Positions 10,499-24,407 of a stretch of 64,000 bases of DNA are shown here, piece after piece. The position numbers and the translations under genes are program-made. Numbering within the stretch: position 1 is the first letter of the stretch; each line of letters opens with the position of its first letter. The stretch spans positions 1 to 64,000 of the forward strand of contig JAUGWO010000048.1 in the NCBI GenBank assembly GCA_049724395.1, in the 5' to 3' direction. Under the pieces are notes generated by a model. The model worked only from the letters and a program-made list of their open reading frames with translations, was not told where the DNA came from and searched no databases. The stretch is from Spongospora subterranea f. sp. subterranea (Eukaryota; Endomyxa: Phytomyxea; Phytomyxea; Plasmodiophorida).

Positions 10499-11353
10499 GG
10501 GGAAACGGATCCGAGAATTTGTGGGAGATCAAATCATTGAAGTGCTCATATTGTGTAAATTCAACCGTTTCCCGCTCAAACTGTTCCGCTACTATACTAT
10601 TGTCGTTTATATCCGGAATCATGGCACTATCCCACCTTATAATATACCGAATACTCTCAGCCTCCGCCGTTCATCCACCGACCCTTTTCGGGAACCGCCA
10701 CACTCATGATGACCGCTATTCTGCTTAAGTCTTTATGGTCTTGACTTTCGGGAACGGGCGGAGAGGCGACTTCCACAAATAACATGGGAATGCGCCACAT
10801 CTTTCTGAGGTCGGGCGGTGTCGGGAGAGAGCGGAACAGCTGTAATCGGCATACTGAATGACAGGGAAACCTGGTAAATCATTTATCACACGCTTCCCCA
10901 GAGCAACTTAAGTGATCTATTCTGAATCATTAAATCGCCGTCAAGAACTCGATTTCAAAAGTCGAACACGATGTTGAATATCCGGATGTTGAATATTCGG
11001 GGAACACCAATTGACTGGAATAAACGCTCGGATGGCGATAGCGGCCAATGCCCAGGATTTCTCCGCTGGCATTTGTCCATCAAAGCGTAAGCGTGTAGTT
11101 CATCTTCTGATGACTCTCAAGACAATCAACAACCGAAACGGCAACGAACACGATCTCGTTGACCGAACAAAAGCGGACTGATCACTAAGGTTGCAAGTAT
11201 AGTTCAACAAGTACCGATCACCTACAGTTCCGCCAAATAATTCCCTTAAAATTATAATAGTGGTCTGTCCCATCATGAACCGATAACGAATCGGCGCAAT
11301 GCCGATGAGATCGTTGATTATTCTGGCCACGCGTCGCAGCAAATACGGATTAT
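10499..11353. other. Intergenic, no supported gene
   Basis: A minus frame at 11100-11342 (MLRRVARIINDLIGIAP) is open for 80 codons but shows no family. I see no RNA gene or repeat. Confidence 0.25.
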
Positions 11354-11950
11354 GATGGAAGTGATCGTCCTCTCGTTTTTTTGCTGTTCATTTGTCAAGT
11401 ATTTGCGAATTTGTTAGTCAGTTTTCGTCGTTATCACCATTATATTCTACTAGCTGCCACGTGTAATTGTGACAATTTCCGGTTGTATCTGAGAACGACC
11501 AGTGACCAAAGGGATCATGATCATGGTTTGGCACAATCGCATTCATGCTTTCCTATAAATCTTGTGGCTGTATTACTAATATTCACATTATTACGGGTTC
11601 ATGTTGATGCCATTTCTGCCGAGATCGTATTCTACGCCGATGGTTCCATAATCACCAACGATCATCGCAATTGTGCTCTGAATCGAATGTCGTTTCGTGG
11701 TAAATACGTGAAACCCACATATACGGTAGTTTTGGCTAATAAACGGCCGTTGTTTGCCATGAACGGTCCGGGGCCGGTTGACTTCACTGTAATACAATTG
11801 AACTCGGGACGGGACGATGATATCGTCAATAATCCGAGCACGATTGCCGAGGTCAATAGGGAGTCGCTTGTTCTCAGCGACTCCCACTCGGCAAGCACGC
11901 CAGAAACCGGTTGGCCAAGAGCAGCGACCAACGCATCGTCATCACCCTGA
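11354..11950 (+). CDS. Possible secreted or membrane ORF
   Basis: A plus-strand frame runs from about 11381 to 11950 with a hydrophobic segment (INLVAVLLIFTLLRV) followed by a soluble-looking stretch (AEIVFYADGSIIT, PLFAMNGPGPVDF). An ATG at 11354-11356 opens a short hydrophobic leader in another frame (MEVIVLSFFCCSF), so a spliced signal peptide is possible. The 3' end overlaps the start of the carbamoyltransferase in a different frame, so part of this frame must be non-coding. No family recognised. Confidence 0.25.
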   Translation, partial: DGSDRPLVFLLFICQVFANLLVSFRRYHHYILLAATCNCDNFRLYLRTTSDQRDHDHGLAQSHSCFPINLVAVLLIFTLLRVHVDAISAEIVFYADGSIITNDHRNCALNRMSFRGKYVKPTYTVVLANKRPLFAMNGPGPVDFTVIQLNSGRDDDIVNNPSTIAEVNRESLVLSDSHSASTPETGWPRAATNASSSP

Positions 11951-13054
11951 GAAAGTCTTCACCATTTCCGACCTGTCTGCGGCAGATATCGATCTGATTC
12001 TGAAGCGCGCCATCGAACTGAAACGGTCTCCCGATTTTGGGGGAAATGCACTTCGATATCGCACAGCCGTGATCGTGATGGGTCGGCCGTCGATGCGAGC
12101 GCAGCTGTCGTTTGAGGTGGCGATGGCCCAGCTGGGTGGACGAGCGGTCACCTATCGGATGAGCGATCTGGCCCATGATTCGTCGGCCGGGTCGCTGACG
12201 GAGGCGTCCGTCATCTTCAGCACGTACGCCGACCTGGTCATATCGGCACTCGACCGCGAGGACGCCCTGGACGAGCTGGCCAAACCCAGTCGAATACCCT
12301 TGATCAATGCCGAGGATGTCAAAGGGAATCCTTGCCAAGGTCGGTCAAACCGTCAACAATCGTCAGCGTCATTGGTTAACTACAGCGGGGGCGTTTTCCA
12401 ACAGTCCTCACCGACCTGATGACCATTTTCGAAAGGAAGGGGGACCTGTCCGGATTGAAATTGGCGTACTTGGGCGATCTGAATCGGGGTTTGGCCAGCG
12501 ACCTTGCTCGGGTGTCCTGCATGATGGGCATCAAGATGGTCGCCGCCAACCTGTTCCATACGAACATCTCTCCAACCCTGAAAGAAGCCATAGAAAACGT
12601 ATCCGGCTGGTAGTCGGCGAACGGTCGATCAGGTTTACTGAGATGATGTGATTAGGACTGCCCGCGATTGGTTCAAGGTGGACCGGGCGAAGCGCGCTTC
12701 ACCGACGACCCTCTGGAAGCCGTAACGGACGCCGACATCATCTACACGGACGCATGGATGACGTTCGATTCGTCGGAAAGCACCGACGCCCGCTTCTCGG
12801 AGCCCGTCATGAACATGCAGATTACCGAGAACCTGATGAGCCGAGCGTCTCAGGACGCGTTCTTCATGCATTGCCTGCCGTGCACCGGAAACACGTGCGA
12901 AACGGCGGCAGCCCATATTGAGGGGAACGAGTCGATCGTGTTCGATCAGACCTATAATCGCCTGCACGTTCAAAAGGCGCTACTATTGCACCTGACCAGG
13001 TTCGGGAAATTCCCACCGCACGAGCCTGAAAATCAGAGACATCGCAGGGATTAG
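11817..13054 (+). CDS. Ornithine-carbamoyltransferase-like protein, mitochondrial, atypical motifs
   Basis: Exons 11817-12339, 12405-12598 and 12656-13054 give 371 residues. The N-terminus (SIIRARLPRSIGSRLFSA) is an Arg/Ser-rich mitochondrial presequence. The fold follows ornithine carbamoyltransferase: FTISDLSAADIDLIL, SFEVAMAQLGG, VINAED-like loop, LKLAYLGD, EAVTDADIIYTDAW, FMHCLP and a NRLHVQKALL tail. Key motifs are altered. The carbamoyl-phosphate loop normally written S-T-R-T-R reads S-M-R-A-Q, and the H-P-C-Q motif reads N-P-C-Q. HCLP is kept. In the active family the first motif holds the phosphate and the His helps carbamoyl transfer, so ornithine transcarbamoylase activity is doubtful; a regulatory or other carbamoyltransferase-like role is possible. 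The overall fold call is firm and the exact reaction open. Confidence 0.85.
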
Positions 13055-13316
13055 AAATCGGGCACCGCTATCTCATATCTCGCGCGATAAAAACAAAAGA
13101 GCCATCGATAATCATTACCGACTCGGAAATGGAAACAACATTTTGTGGATTAGTTGGACCATGGAAAGTTACACGAAATTCTGTACTCGCCCACGTCCGG
13201 TTTGGTTGAGAGACGATTGAGAGAAAATTTGGCGGTTTTTGCGGTTTTCGCGGACAATTCGTGACTCAGACGCCCGTGGCCAGAAAATTGCTGAAAAGGC
13301 CGATTCGGTGGTGGCG

Positions 13317-14390
13317 ATGGACCCGATTCCCACGGCTAGGCAGGTGCTGAACTGCCAAATTCACGAGTGGTATCCGAGGCACAGACGGTGGACGATTCGG
13401 AGCGATATTATCGACCTGTCCAGGGCGTTCCTCGAATATCTGAACGAAGATGCGTTCTTTCTGCCGCCTGGCGCCCGTGACTCGTTGCACGCCGATGACG
13501 ACGACGCCGATTCGGACGCGTCGTGGTCTTCAGATAGCGTTTCCGCAGAGGAAACCCGTGCTGATCCATTTCCCGAGGTTGATTTGATCAGAAACTCGAT
13601 CAACAAGCTGAACGGCGCCGTTTTTCCTAAACTGAACTGGAGCTGTCCTCGTGATGCAACATGGATCGCATGTACAGGAACGTTGAAATGTGTCACACCG
13701 GGCGATGTCCTGCTGCTCTTGAAAGCGTCCGAATTTATACAGCACGACCTCACACAACCGTATGGCAACTTCAAACCCCTTCGTTTCTGACTCCCCCATC
13801 AATTCTAACCCGGCGCCATTTGCAGGTTCGAAACGTGCAGCGATGATGGACACCCCGCTGACAGTATCCAGTACAAGCTCTGCCTTCGTCAATGGGTCGA
13901 TATCCAAACATCTCGTGAATTCCGCTGTTTTATTATCAGGCGAGCGCTGGCCGCTGTTTCACAGCGAGATCATGCTAATTTCTACCCATCCCTGCAAGAC
14001 GACGGTGTCATCGATCGCATTCGCTTGGCAATCCAGGAATTTTTCACGGCAAGGGTCCTCGATAATTTTCCCGATGATGATTTCGTCATGGATGTCTATA
14101 TTGGACCTGACAATATGGTCGTTCTAATCGATTTCAATCCGTTCTCGCTGGTGACAGATTCCCTGTTGTTTGATTGGCCGGAGCTATACGACATGAAAGC
14201 CAACCTGGACGAGACACAGGTTCTGGCCGAATTCAGGATATGCCACGAGCAACCCGCGATGACCCCTGCGTCGACAATGTCGTATGGTTTCCCCAAGGAT
14301 ATCACACATGTTCGATCTGCCGCCGATATCGACCGATTTGCGGCAATGGCATCGACACTGTCACAAGTGGATGATGATAATAATATATAG
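13317..14390 (+). CDS. CDC123: CDC123 / D123 translation-factor assembly protein
   Basis: Exons 13317-13759 and 13826-14390, 335 residues. CDC123 is an ATP-grasp protein that assembles the eIF2 complex by joining gamma to alpha and beta. Seen in order: the entry motif NCQIHEWYP, a Ser/Asp/Glu-rich acidic insert, FPKLNWSCPRDATWI, LKCVTPGDVLLLLKASEF, then after the intron YKLCLRQW, FRCFIIRRAL, SQRDHANFYPSL, DVYI and LIDFNPFSLVTDSLLFDW. The last block is the metal/ATP-binding signature of D123. The ATG at 13317 was chosen because the family starts a few residues before the WYP motif; a longer in-frame leader upstream lacks an ATG. The 66-base intron is exact: T-Q-P joins F-E-T. Confidence 0.92.
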
Positions 14391-14632
14391 GTCAACACTA
14401 CACTAGTTGGCAAACCTCGGACCAATTTCGGGTCGACGCGTCAAATGCTTCAGTTTTGATACCAATTTTTTTTACGAAACCTAAGCTGGTACAACGATTT
14501 TCCTGAACAAACATTGTCTCTAAGGAGTACCAAAGGTAGGCGTTCCTCGAGATCAAGGGAGTAAAAATACAATATTTTCGAGTCAGAATTGCGTTTCACT
14601 AAAGCCGCAACAAAAAAGAACATGTCCATTGA

Positions 14633-16354
14633 TCATATTGGATTACTCAATAATATTTGAATGTCAGCAGCTACTTCCGCTGCATTTGCTGGCTCGGTGA
14701 ACAGGGAAGCATCAAACTCCAGCGCGGCAAGCAGCAGAATTCCCTCATTGCCCATAAAGTAGACCAGATGGCCAAGTGCAAGCAACATCCGATATTTTGC
14801 AGCGGCGTTATTTTCAACACCTACTGCCTCGTTGACTGCTGAAATCAACTGAACGCCGATATCGTCGTGGTCTTCTGCGTCAGTTGGCTCAAAATGTAGG
14901 TGCAAGGAGCAGTTGTATCTGAAAGTTTTGTAAAAACGCCAAAGCCAGAATTAACCCATACGAGACTAACATGACTATGGCCGCCATCATTCTTGTCAGT
15001 GGCTGTTGCGACCTGAGAGGGCCGAGCATATACTCAGTGGTTCGAGGATCTATGGCCAGATGATACGAATCCGTGCCGTAAGAGAGAAGATTGCTTAGAG
15101 AGCAAAGCGCCATTAGAACCACAGAGGTTGGACAATCTTCGCTACAGAATCGATGAAGTCCGAAAATTGATTCAAACTCGGAATCCAAAAAACTTTTAGC
15201 GACAGACCGAACGCTTACTGCTAGACGGAATAAAGCCAGAAGGGCGAATGATTTGTCAACTGGAGAATTGCAAATCAATCGATTGAAGACCTTGACGCAG
15301 TCATTGGTGGGGTTTGGCTGATCTCTTTCTAGCTGATCGACGAGATCAGAAAGAATTTTCAGTTCTCTAGCAGACTGAGAAAGTAGCGGATGCGATTGCA
15401 GCTGCGCAAAAAACTTTCTTGCGTTTTTGTCGATAGATGTTAGCGGACTCGATGCTGCTGAAATATGACGAAGCGACAAATTTGGGAAAGGAACAGGTCG
15501 GGATTTGCGGTTAGGGCTTATCCGGCTTGTACTACAGTAGGTTATGGAAGATGCTCTCTCTGCTACGTTTGCGGCAACTTACGTGGATGACGACGCAGAG
15601 GGAAGTGAAATGGGGACGGGAGCCAGTTCGGGTTGTTGCCATGGTACGAACCCACCGCCGGCGTTCGCTCGCATCTGGCGCTCGGATTGCTCGATTACAG
15701 GACCTAACATTGCACCTTGAAACAATTTGAGATGGCGGCCATGATTCGTTTAATATGCAATAACAACCTAGCGGCGTGTTGATAACTTCAGCAGGTAATC
15801 CGGTGATGAAGGAGGGAATCGGTTGACCGGTTAAAAAGATGGACACCTTTGACCAGATATCAACAAACAACAACACATACCCTATCCCATATTGCCTTAC
15901 TTCGTTAGCGAAATTATTACAATTATGGTATAGTAAACTATAGGTTTCCGCTGTAAATCTATGTGAAATTTGCCGAAGGAATGCTACGAAGCGGGGTTGG
16001 CTGACATTCTATTCCAATTTGATCATTGATTAGCACAAAATGTCCAACGAGACGGGATTTGACAGAGCCATAAAAATACCGTATCGCCCATATTTATGAT
16101 CCGAACGGGTGTTCCGGCCATTGTCCCGCCAGGAGCTGCACTTTGTATCCCTCCGCCATAGAAATACTCTCTACCGAACACGACGACGCCGGAATGCCAG
16201 ATGCCGTCGATTTCGCGTCCCAGCAGCATTGGTGATAGCTGTTTGGCCATTCCCTGATTTGCAAAACGGGTTATTCAGGCGCAATGAGCAGGCTCGACGA
16301 GGTTGATCCATGCACCTGTGATAAATCATAAAGATATATCTCAACCGATGTCAT
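14633..16354 (-). CDS. PPPDE (DeSI-type) cysteine protease fused to PUL domain
   Basis: One minus-strand gene of at least seven exons. Start ATG at 16354 (MTSVEIYLYDLSQ); exons 16316-16354, 16080-16253, 15901-16008, 15768-15846 and 15583-15703, then two larger exons down to the stop at 14633. The PPPDE domain has the catalytic His in GIWHSG and the catalytic Cys in HNCNNF, followed by FLTGQPIPSFITGLPAEV, as in deSUMOylating isopeptidase 1. After a short Pro/Ser linker comes an alpha-helical repeat region with AAIVML and KYRMLLALGHLVYF, typical of the PUL domain of PLAA/Doa1, which binds p97/Cdc48. The fusion suggests a SUMO- or ubiquitin-chain protease that works with Cdc48. The splice sites flanking the linker near 15430-15583 are not settled. 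Confidence 0.85.
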
Positions 16355-17033
16355 TTCCCAATAATTCACAAATGACTCAATTTGGAAACGCAACGACCCG
16401 CGTCTACCCGATACCTACCACTGTCAGCGCAACACTCTGTGTGATGCCAACTGTGTACACTACAGTAGCAATTGAGTTGACTGAGGGGCGATCAGTGCTA
16501 CCTATGTACACATGTTGACACTGACCACTGTGGTTTCTCTGTTTATCTCGGCCGTTAAACCACCATGTGTTCTTGATTTGATTGAACGTTTGTACTGGGC
16601 GGGGGCCACGCCAGACGGATTATGATCATGTCGTGTTTGAAGTATGATCAAGGAAATTGGGCAGTTTATTGGTCGACGAGATCCAGCGTTGGGAAGGATG
16701 ACAAATGAGGGGAAATGCCAAGCAACAGATGACCAGGCTGACATCAAACTCGCGGGTCTTCTTTTTTTGTTGACCAAATTCGTGATTGGAACGGTTATGA
16801 CCATTGGGCTCCGGAATCGCGACCAGATTGGATGGAAGATGTTGTTCATGGGTTTTCGTGTGATTGAAACAAACATGCCATTGAACCGATTGTTTGACTG
16901 AAAATCTCCACTGACCTGATGCTAAGCAACAAAATCAACCAAAACAACGTTCCGTAGCCGACACACGGGATAAACTGGAGAACGGTTAGCCGAGTTTGGC
17001 GCCGCTGAAATCAGTCCTTGACTGCCGGAAGCG
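16355..17033. other. Intergenic with one weak ORF
   Basis: A plus frame at 16644-16901 (85 codons) has a hydrophobic centre (LAGLLFLLTKFVIGTV) and ends in MPLNRLFD; the minus strand is also open. I cannot support either as a gene. The promoters of the protease gene (leftward) should lie here. Confidence 0.25.
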
Positions 17034-18130
17034 TTGCTGCAGACGTTTCTCATCTTAAGAAATATTGTGGTCGAAAGAAGAAACAAGTCGATAAGACAGC
17101 GAGAGACCCTTAGAGGAATTGCTGGGGCGACAGGAATTCCTCTTTCTACTTTGCACAGAAATGTAAGAAGTGGAATCATTCGTCACCATACCAGTTCTTG
17201 CGATTTTTCATTTCAAAGCTACAACAAGATTCCACAGCAACTTCCCTGAAATTTTCAGGAGCTGTACGATGTTCGTCCACATTGACGAGAAGTGGTTCTA
17301 TTTGACGACGAACTTCAGAGTCAGGGGTTTGCGAACTTTGAAAAACTGGTTGCACTCTCGCACGAGCATGACTTTCTCAGAGGAAGCAGCGGTTTCTATG
17401 CACTCTGCTCAATATCAACATCGCCGGAGTGTGCGATGCTGATTGGCAAGCACTTGTTCATAAAGCCATCACCAGTGAAGATTCCCAATTGAATCTTGCG
17501 GAATGGAATGCAGAAACCGCTGCTTCCTTTGAGAAAGTCATGCTCCTGCGGGAGTGCAACCAGTTTTTCAAAGTTCGCAAACCCCTCACTCTGAAGTCCG
17601 TCGCAGGAGCGGTTGGCAAATGCGGTACGTTGAATCCTGTCGGTTCCATTCGATTTTGACTTCATTCATTCAGAAATGGCAACGGGGCTCCTTCTTATAA
17701 CGTATACAACCTGACTGTCGATGAAGAGTTGCCCAACCGCACCTGCCAAAGCAAGTCTTTCATCGACAAGGTGATGTTCTTTAATAGCCGTTCCTAGGCC
17801 TAAATTTAACAACAGTTCTTGATGTTTTACTGGAAAAATCGGTCTCTGGCCATTTGTTGTCAGAGAACCTGCAAAATGTTGAACCAAGAATCGAACCAAA
17901 GGAACACTTGTCACGAAATTTATTGTGGTCGATAGAAAACGTTTCTGGATGCTCTGATTACCAAAGTCATCCCCGCAATCAAGTCAAAGTTTTCTAAGAA
18001 CGCACCAATTTTCATACAACAAGATAATGCTCGACCGCACATTAAGCCAGACAACGAGGATTTTATCAAGACTGCTCAGAGCGATGGATACGACATACGT
18101 TTAGTATGTCAGCCGCCGAACAGCCGGATA
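17034..18130 (+). pseudogene. Decayed mariner transposase interrupted by a palindrome
   Basis: Plus-strand fragments in several frames line up with a mariner transposase. A linker block with ATGIPLSTLHRN is at about 17110, HIDEKWFYLTT, which carries the first catalytic Asp, at about 17280, and the LPNRTCQSKSFIDKVMF block at about 17730. Then come DALITKVIPAIKSKF and IFIQQDNARPH, with the second Asp, and IRLVCQPPNS near 18110. Stops and frameshifts separate these. A palindromic insert (17313-17596) breaks the gene right after the HIDEKWF block. The HTH N-terminus and the C-terminal GGNNY tail were not found. The copy is inactive. Confidence 0.85.
17313..17596. repeat. Nested palindromic insert, arms ~88 bp
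   Basis: The left arm 17313-17400 (starting CTTCAGAGTCAGGGG) is an imperfect reverse complement of the right arm at about 17509-17596 (ending CCCCTCACTCTGAAG). About 108 bases lie between. The insert sits inside the mariner open frame. Both strands read a similar peptide across the arms (GFANFEKLVAL, EHDFL, GSSGF), so the arms may have come from a coding sequence. Simple target duplications were not seen at the edges. It looks like a small foldback or MITE-like element, or an inverted capture of a gene piece. Confidence 0.8.
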
Positions 18131-21935
<3,805 letters not shown>

Positions 21936-22237
21936 TTGACAGGTCAAAACATCACCCGATGCTGATCGTTTCTTTATTCTACAATAAATCAGTTAATAGT
22001 TGTCGAATGCCCACATCTCGTCCTTATCTAATCTTCGTTATATGCCTATACTATCGTAATACGGTAATGATGCGGATAAAAGTCAACACTTGGTACAAAA
22101 ATGGCGAAACACCGACGATTCGGGACCTTCGCACTGCATATGCAAAGCAACTTATATATAGGCGAATATGTGGATTGGACGGTGCAAGATGTGTTGAGAG
22201 ACGGTTGCGGACGATGCAAGCAAAAAATACCCATTAT

Positions 22238-22555
22238 TTACTGTTGAAGTTCCTGCATGCCTCCTTGACCTTTCAGTTGCTTATCAAGCTCCATGAGCGA
22301 AGCCTCCCTTTCGATAGATAGCGCCAAAGGAAATCCGACAATCAGGAACGTCGTTGCCGCAATCCACGCAAACGACCCGGCTTTCATCAGCGCGGTCGAC
22401 GAATATGTCTTGATCGTGCGCATACTTGGGCTGATACTATCTGATATTCGATTGAGAAACGAATCGGCTTCGTCTTCCGACTCGTACTCCGACTCGTATT
22501 CTTCCGATTCGACGAAAAGCCGATCTGTGACGTCTTCCACCCGTGACGATGCCAT
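22238..22555 (-). CDS. TOM22-like mitochondrial import receptor
   Basis: Single exon, 105 residues. The N-terminal third is acidic (ESEEYESEYESEDEAD), as in the cytosolic presequence-binding part of Tom22. It is followed by FLNRISDSISPSMRT, a transmembrane helix (GSFAWIAATTFLIVGFPLAL) and a short tail with SIEREASLMELDKQL. This layout, the helix with an internal Pro and the IERE-like tail match Tom22 of the outer-membrane translocase. The gene lies tail-to-tail with ABCE1. The call rests on architecture and local similarity, so a different tail-anchored protein remains possible. Confidence 0.7.
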   Translation of the reverse strand: MASSRVEDVTDRLFVESEEYESEYESEDEADSFLNRISDSISPSMRTIKTYSSTALMKAGSFAWIAATTFLIVGFPLALSIEREASLMELDKQLKGQGGMQELQQ

Positions 22556-23481
22556 TCCGGTCGTCGAAACTGCCCTGTAACCTCAGTTCAAGTTCAGGAC
22601 GATGTTACTGTTGGAGCCACCGGAGACACCCCTGTGCGGACTTCGCACAACCGTACTCCTTACGCGGTTACGCCAGCATCACTCCAGAATGCCAGATCAA
22701 TATCAGAGCAAAATCAGACAAAATCAAATTGCATCGGTGAGGAGAAAGACGCGAAACATCGAATTTCTGTTTATAGTTCAGTATCAGTTGGATCCAGTGA
22801 TCCGATGTCGAGTCCTTGGACGCACAGTGCCCTCGAAAGCGATTCATTGAACTTCTGAGCATTTCCCGGACGCACGCTTTGCGATGCTTGAAACAACGGA
22901 ATGAGATATTCCAAGTAACAGTGCCTCGCTCTTTGCCGTGATGATACAGAGTTTATCCAGTGAATGAGGGCACCGCACTGTGTCTACCCAACCCGTCTAT
23001 CTGGGCGGCAAACAATCTTATTCGTGCTCAAGCTTGTTCCGTTCTTGTAACTTCTAGTATTATTAATTCTGCGTTCACAAAGATTCTCCTTGAAAAGGAT
23101 ATGTTGGAATAAAAGGACTACCATGTACACCCTACCCCTGTGCTCCCTCACTCATTACTTTCTTCATCTGTGAGTTTGCAGAGGGCTGTATATTTCGTGA
23201 GCAAGCGTAGAACTTCCAGTCTAAGAGGGATTTTGCCGCAATCAAAGTCTGCCTTTCACCATGTCTCATCTTGTGCTCTGGCAACATGGAACCCCGATGG
23301 TACTGTAGTCCGCAGTGAGGCTCTACACATTGCGTTGACACCCTGACCGAGAGACACTGAGACCAGTGCGTCTGACACCCTGACCGAGACATTGAGACCT
23401 TGACCAACTGTGACTAATTGGCCCTACACACTAATAGAGATTTGACGGCCAACCATCAGTCACATTTCCCCTACTCGTTAG
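22556..23481. other. Intergenic, short direct repeat
   Basis: No gene recognised. Around 23338-23405 a phrase ACACCCTGACCGAGA plus a CATTGAGACC-like tail occurs twice. Otherwise nothing supported. Confidence 0.3.
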
Positions 23482-24252
23482 ATGCGTTGGGACATGCTCA
23501 ATTTGGGCAAATTCCGGCAAATTTCCAGTAAATTCAAAAAGGGATCTATGCAATCATCGTTAGTGCTGATTACTATAAATATTTTCGGTGAGCCAACAAA
23601 TAAGCGTTCGGTGTATAGATTGTCGGAGGGGGCACTTCATGACGATATTTGCGCGTCGCTGCCTTTGTTGGAAACGTCGGGGTTCGGAAAGAAAAATATT
23701 CCAAGTGAAACCAAATCTGCGGTTTCTCCTCGATCGCCATCCACAATGAATAAGCAGCATCGTTCCGATGGGTAAACATCATTACCCAAAATCTTGCTGA
23801 GAAAATGAACGACTGATGGCAGGATCTGCCCTATCCACCTGCTAGCAGAGTTTGGTGAAAGCAGCGAACAATTGCATCGCGAGCTTCAAAAAGATCCTGG
23901 TTGTGCCAATCTGGCCACTAAAGTATTTTGATACTCCAAAGCAGTTTTTCGATCGCACGTTCTAAATGTGTTGAACTAGCTTGGATGGACTGCAATCCAT
24001 TTTGCCAGCTGGAGGGGACGTGTCGATCTGATGCGCGTTTTGGTTGAAATTGGAAAAGCAGATATTACCGTATGCGACAAATTTGGATGGACACCTTTGC
24101 ACTGCTGTGCGCAAAACGGGCATGTTGAAGCGTGTCGATATTTGATCAACCAATGCGGTTCAGATCCAAGTATTTTAATGCCGCAGATTGAGACGCTGCC
24201 AGTCAACATTCAGATTTTTCTTAGAAAGATAACTAAAACTGCAATTAATTAA
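23482..24252 (+). CDS. Ankyrin-repeat protein
   Basis: Exons 23482-23771, 23823-23922 and 23980-24252 join in frame to 220 residues. The first half is not recognised (LSEGALHDDICASLPLL, a Ser/Lys-rich stretch). From the second exon on, ankyrin repeats are clear: CPIHLLAEFGESSEQL, then GWTAIHFASWRGRVDLMRVL and GWTPLHCCAQNGHVEACRYL, each with the TPLH-type turn and helix pair. Such repeats mediate protein contacts; the partner cannot be told. It ends about 150 bases from the stop of SMG1, which converges from the right. The start at 23482 is the first in-frame ATG and not independently supported. Confidence 0.75.
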
Positions 24253-24407
24253 CTGGGACAAAGGAGTCTTGGAAGGTAGAGGGTTTGATTTTACATGAAA
24301 ATGTTATCATACGTCTAATCCTGGCTGTGGTCGTGCATGTCTGAATAATAAATTTGGCAGGATTAACATCTTCGCACAGAGCTGCAAAGCGCATTAGCAG
24401 CGCAGAT

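Noticed and set aside
11591-11931. Minus-strand ORFs opposite the carbamoyltransferase start
   Set aside because: They overlap the presequence and a better plus-strand reading; likely complement shadows.
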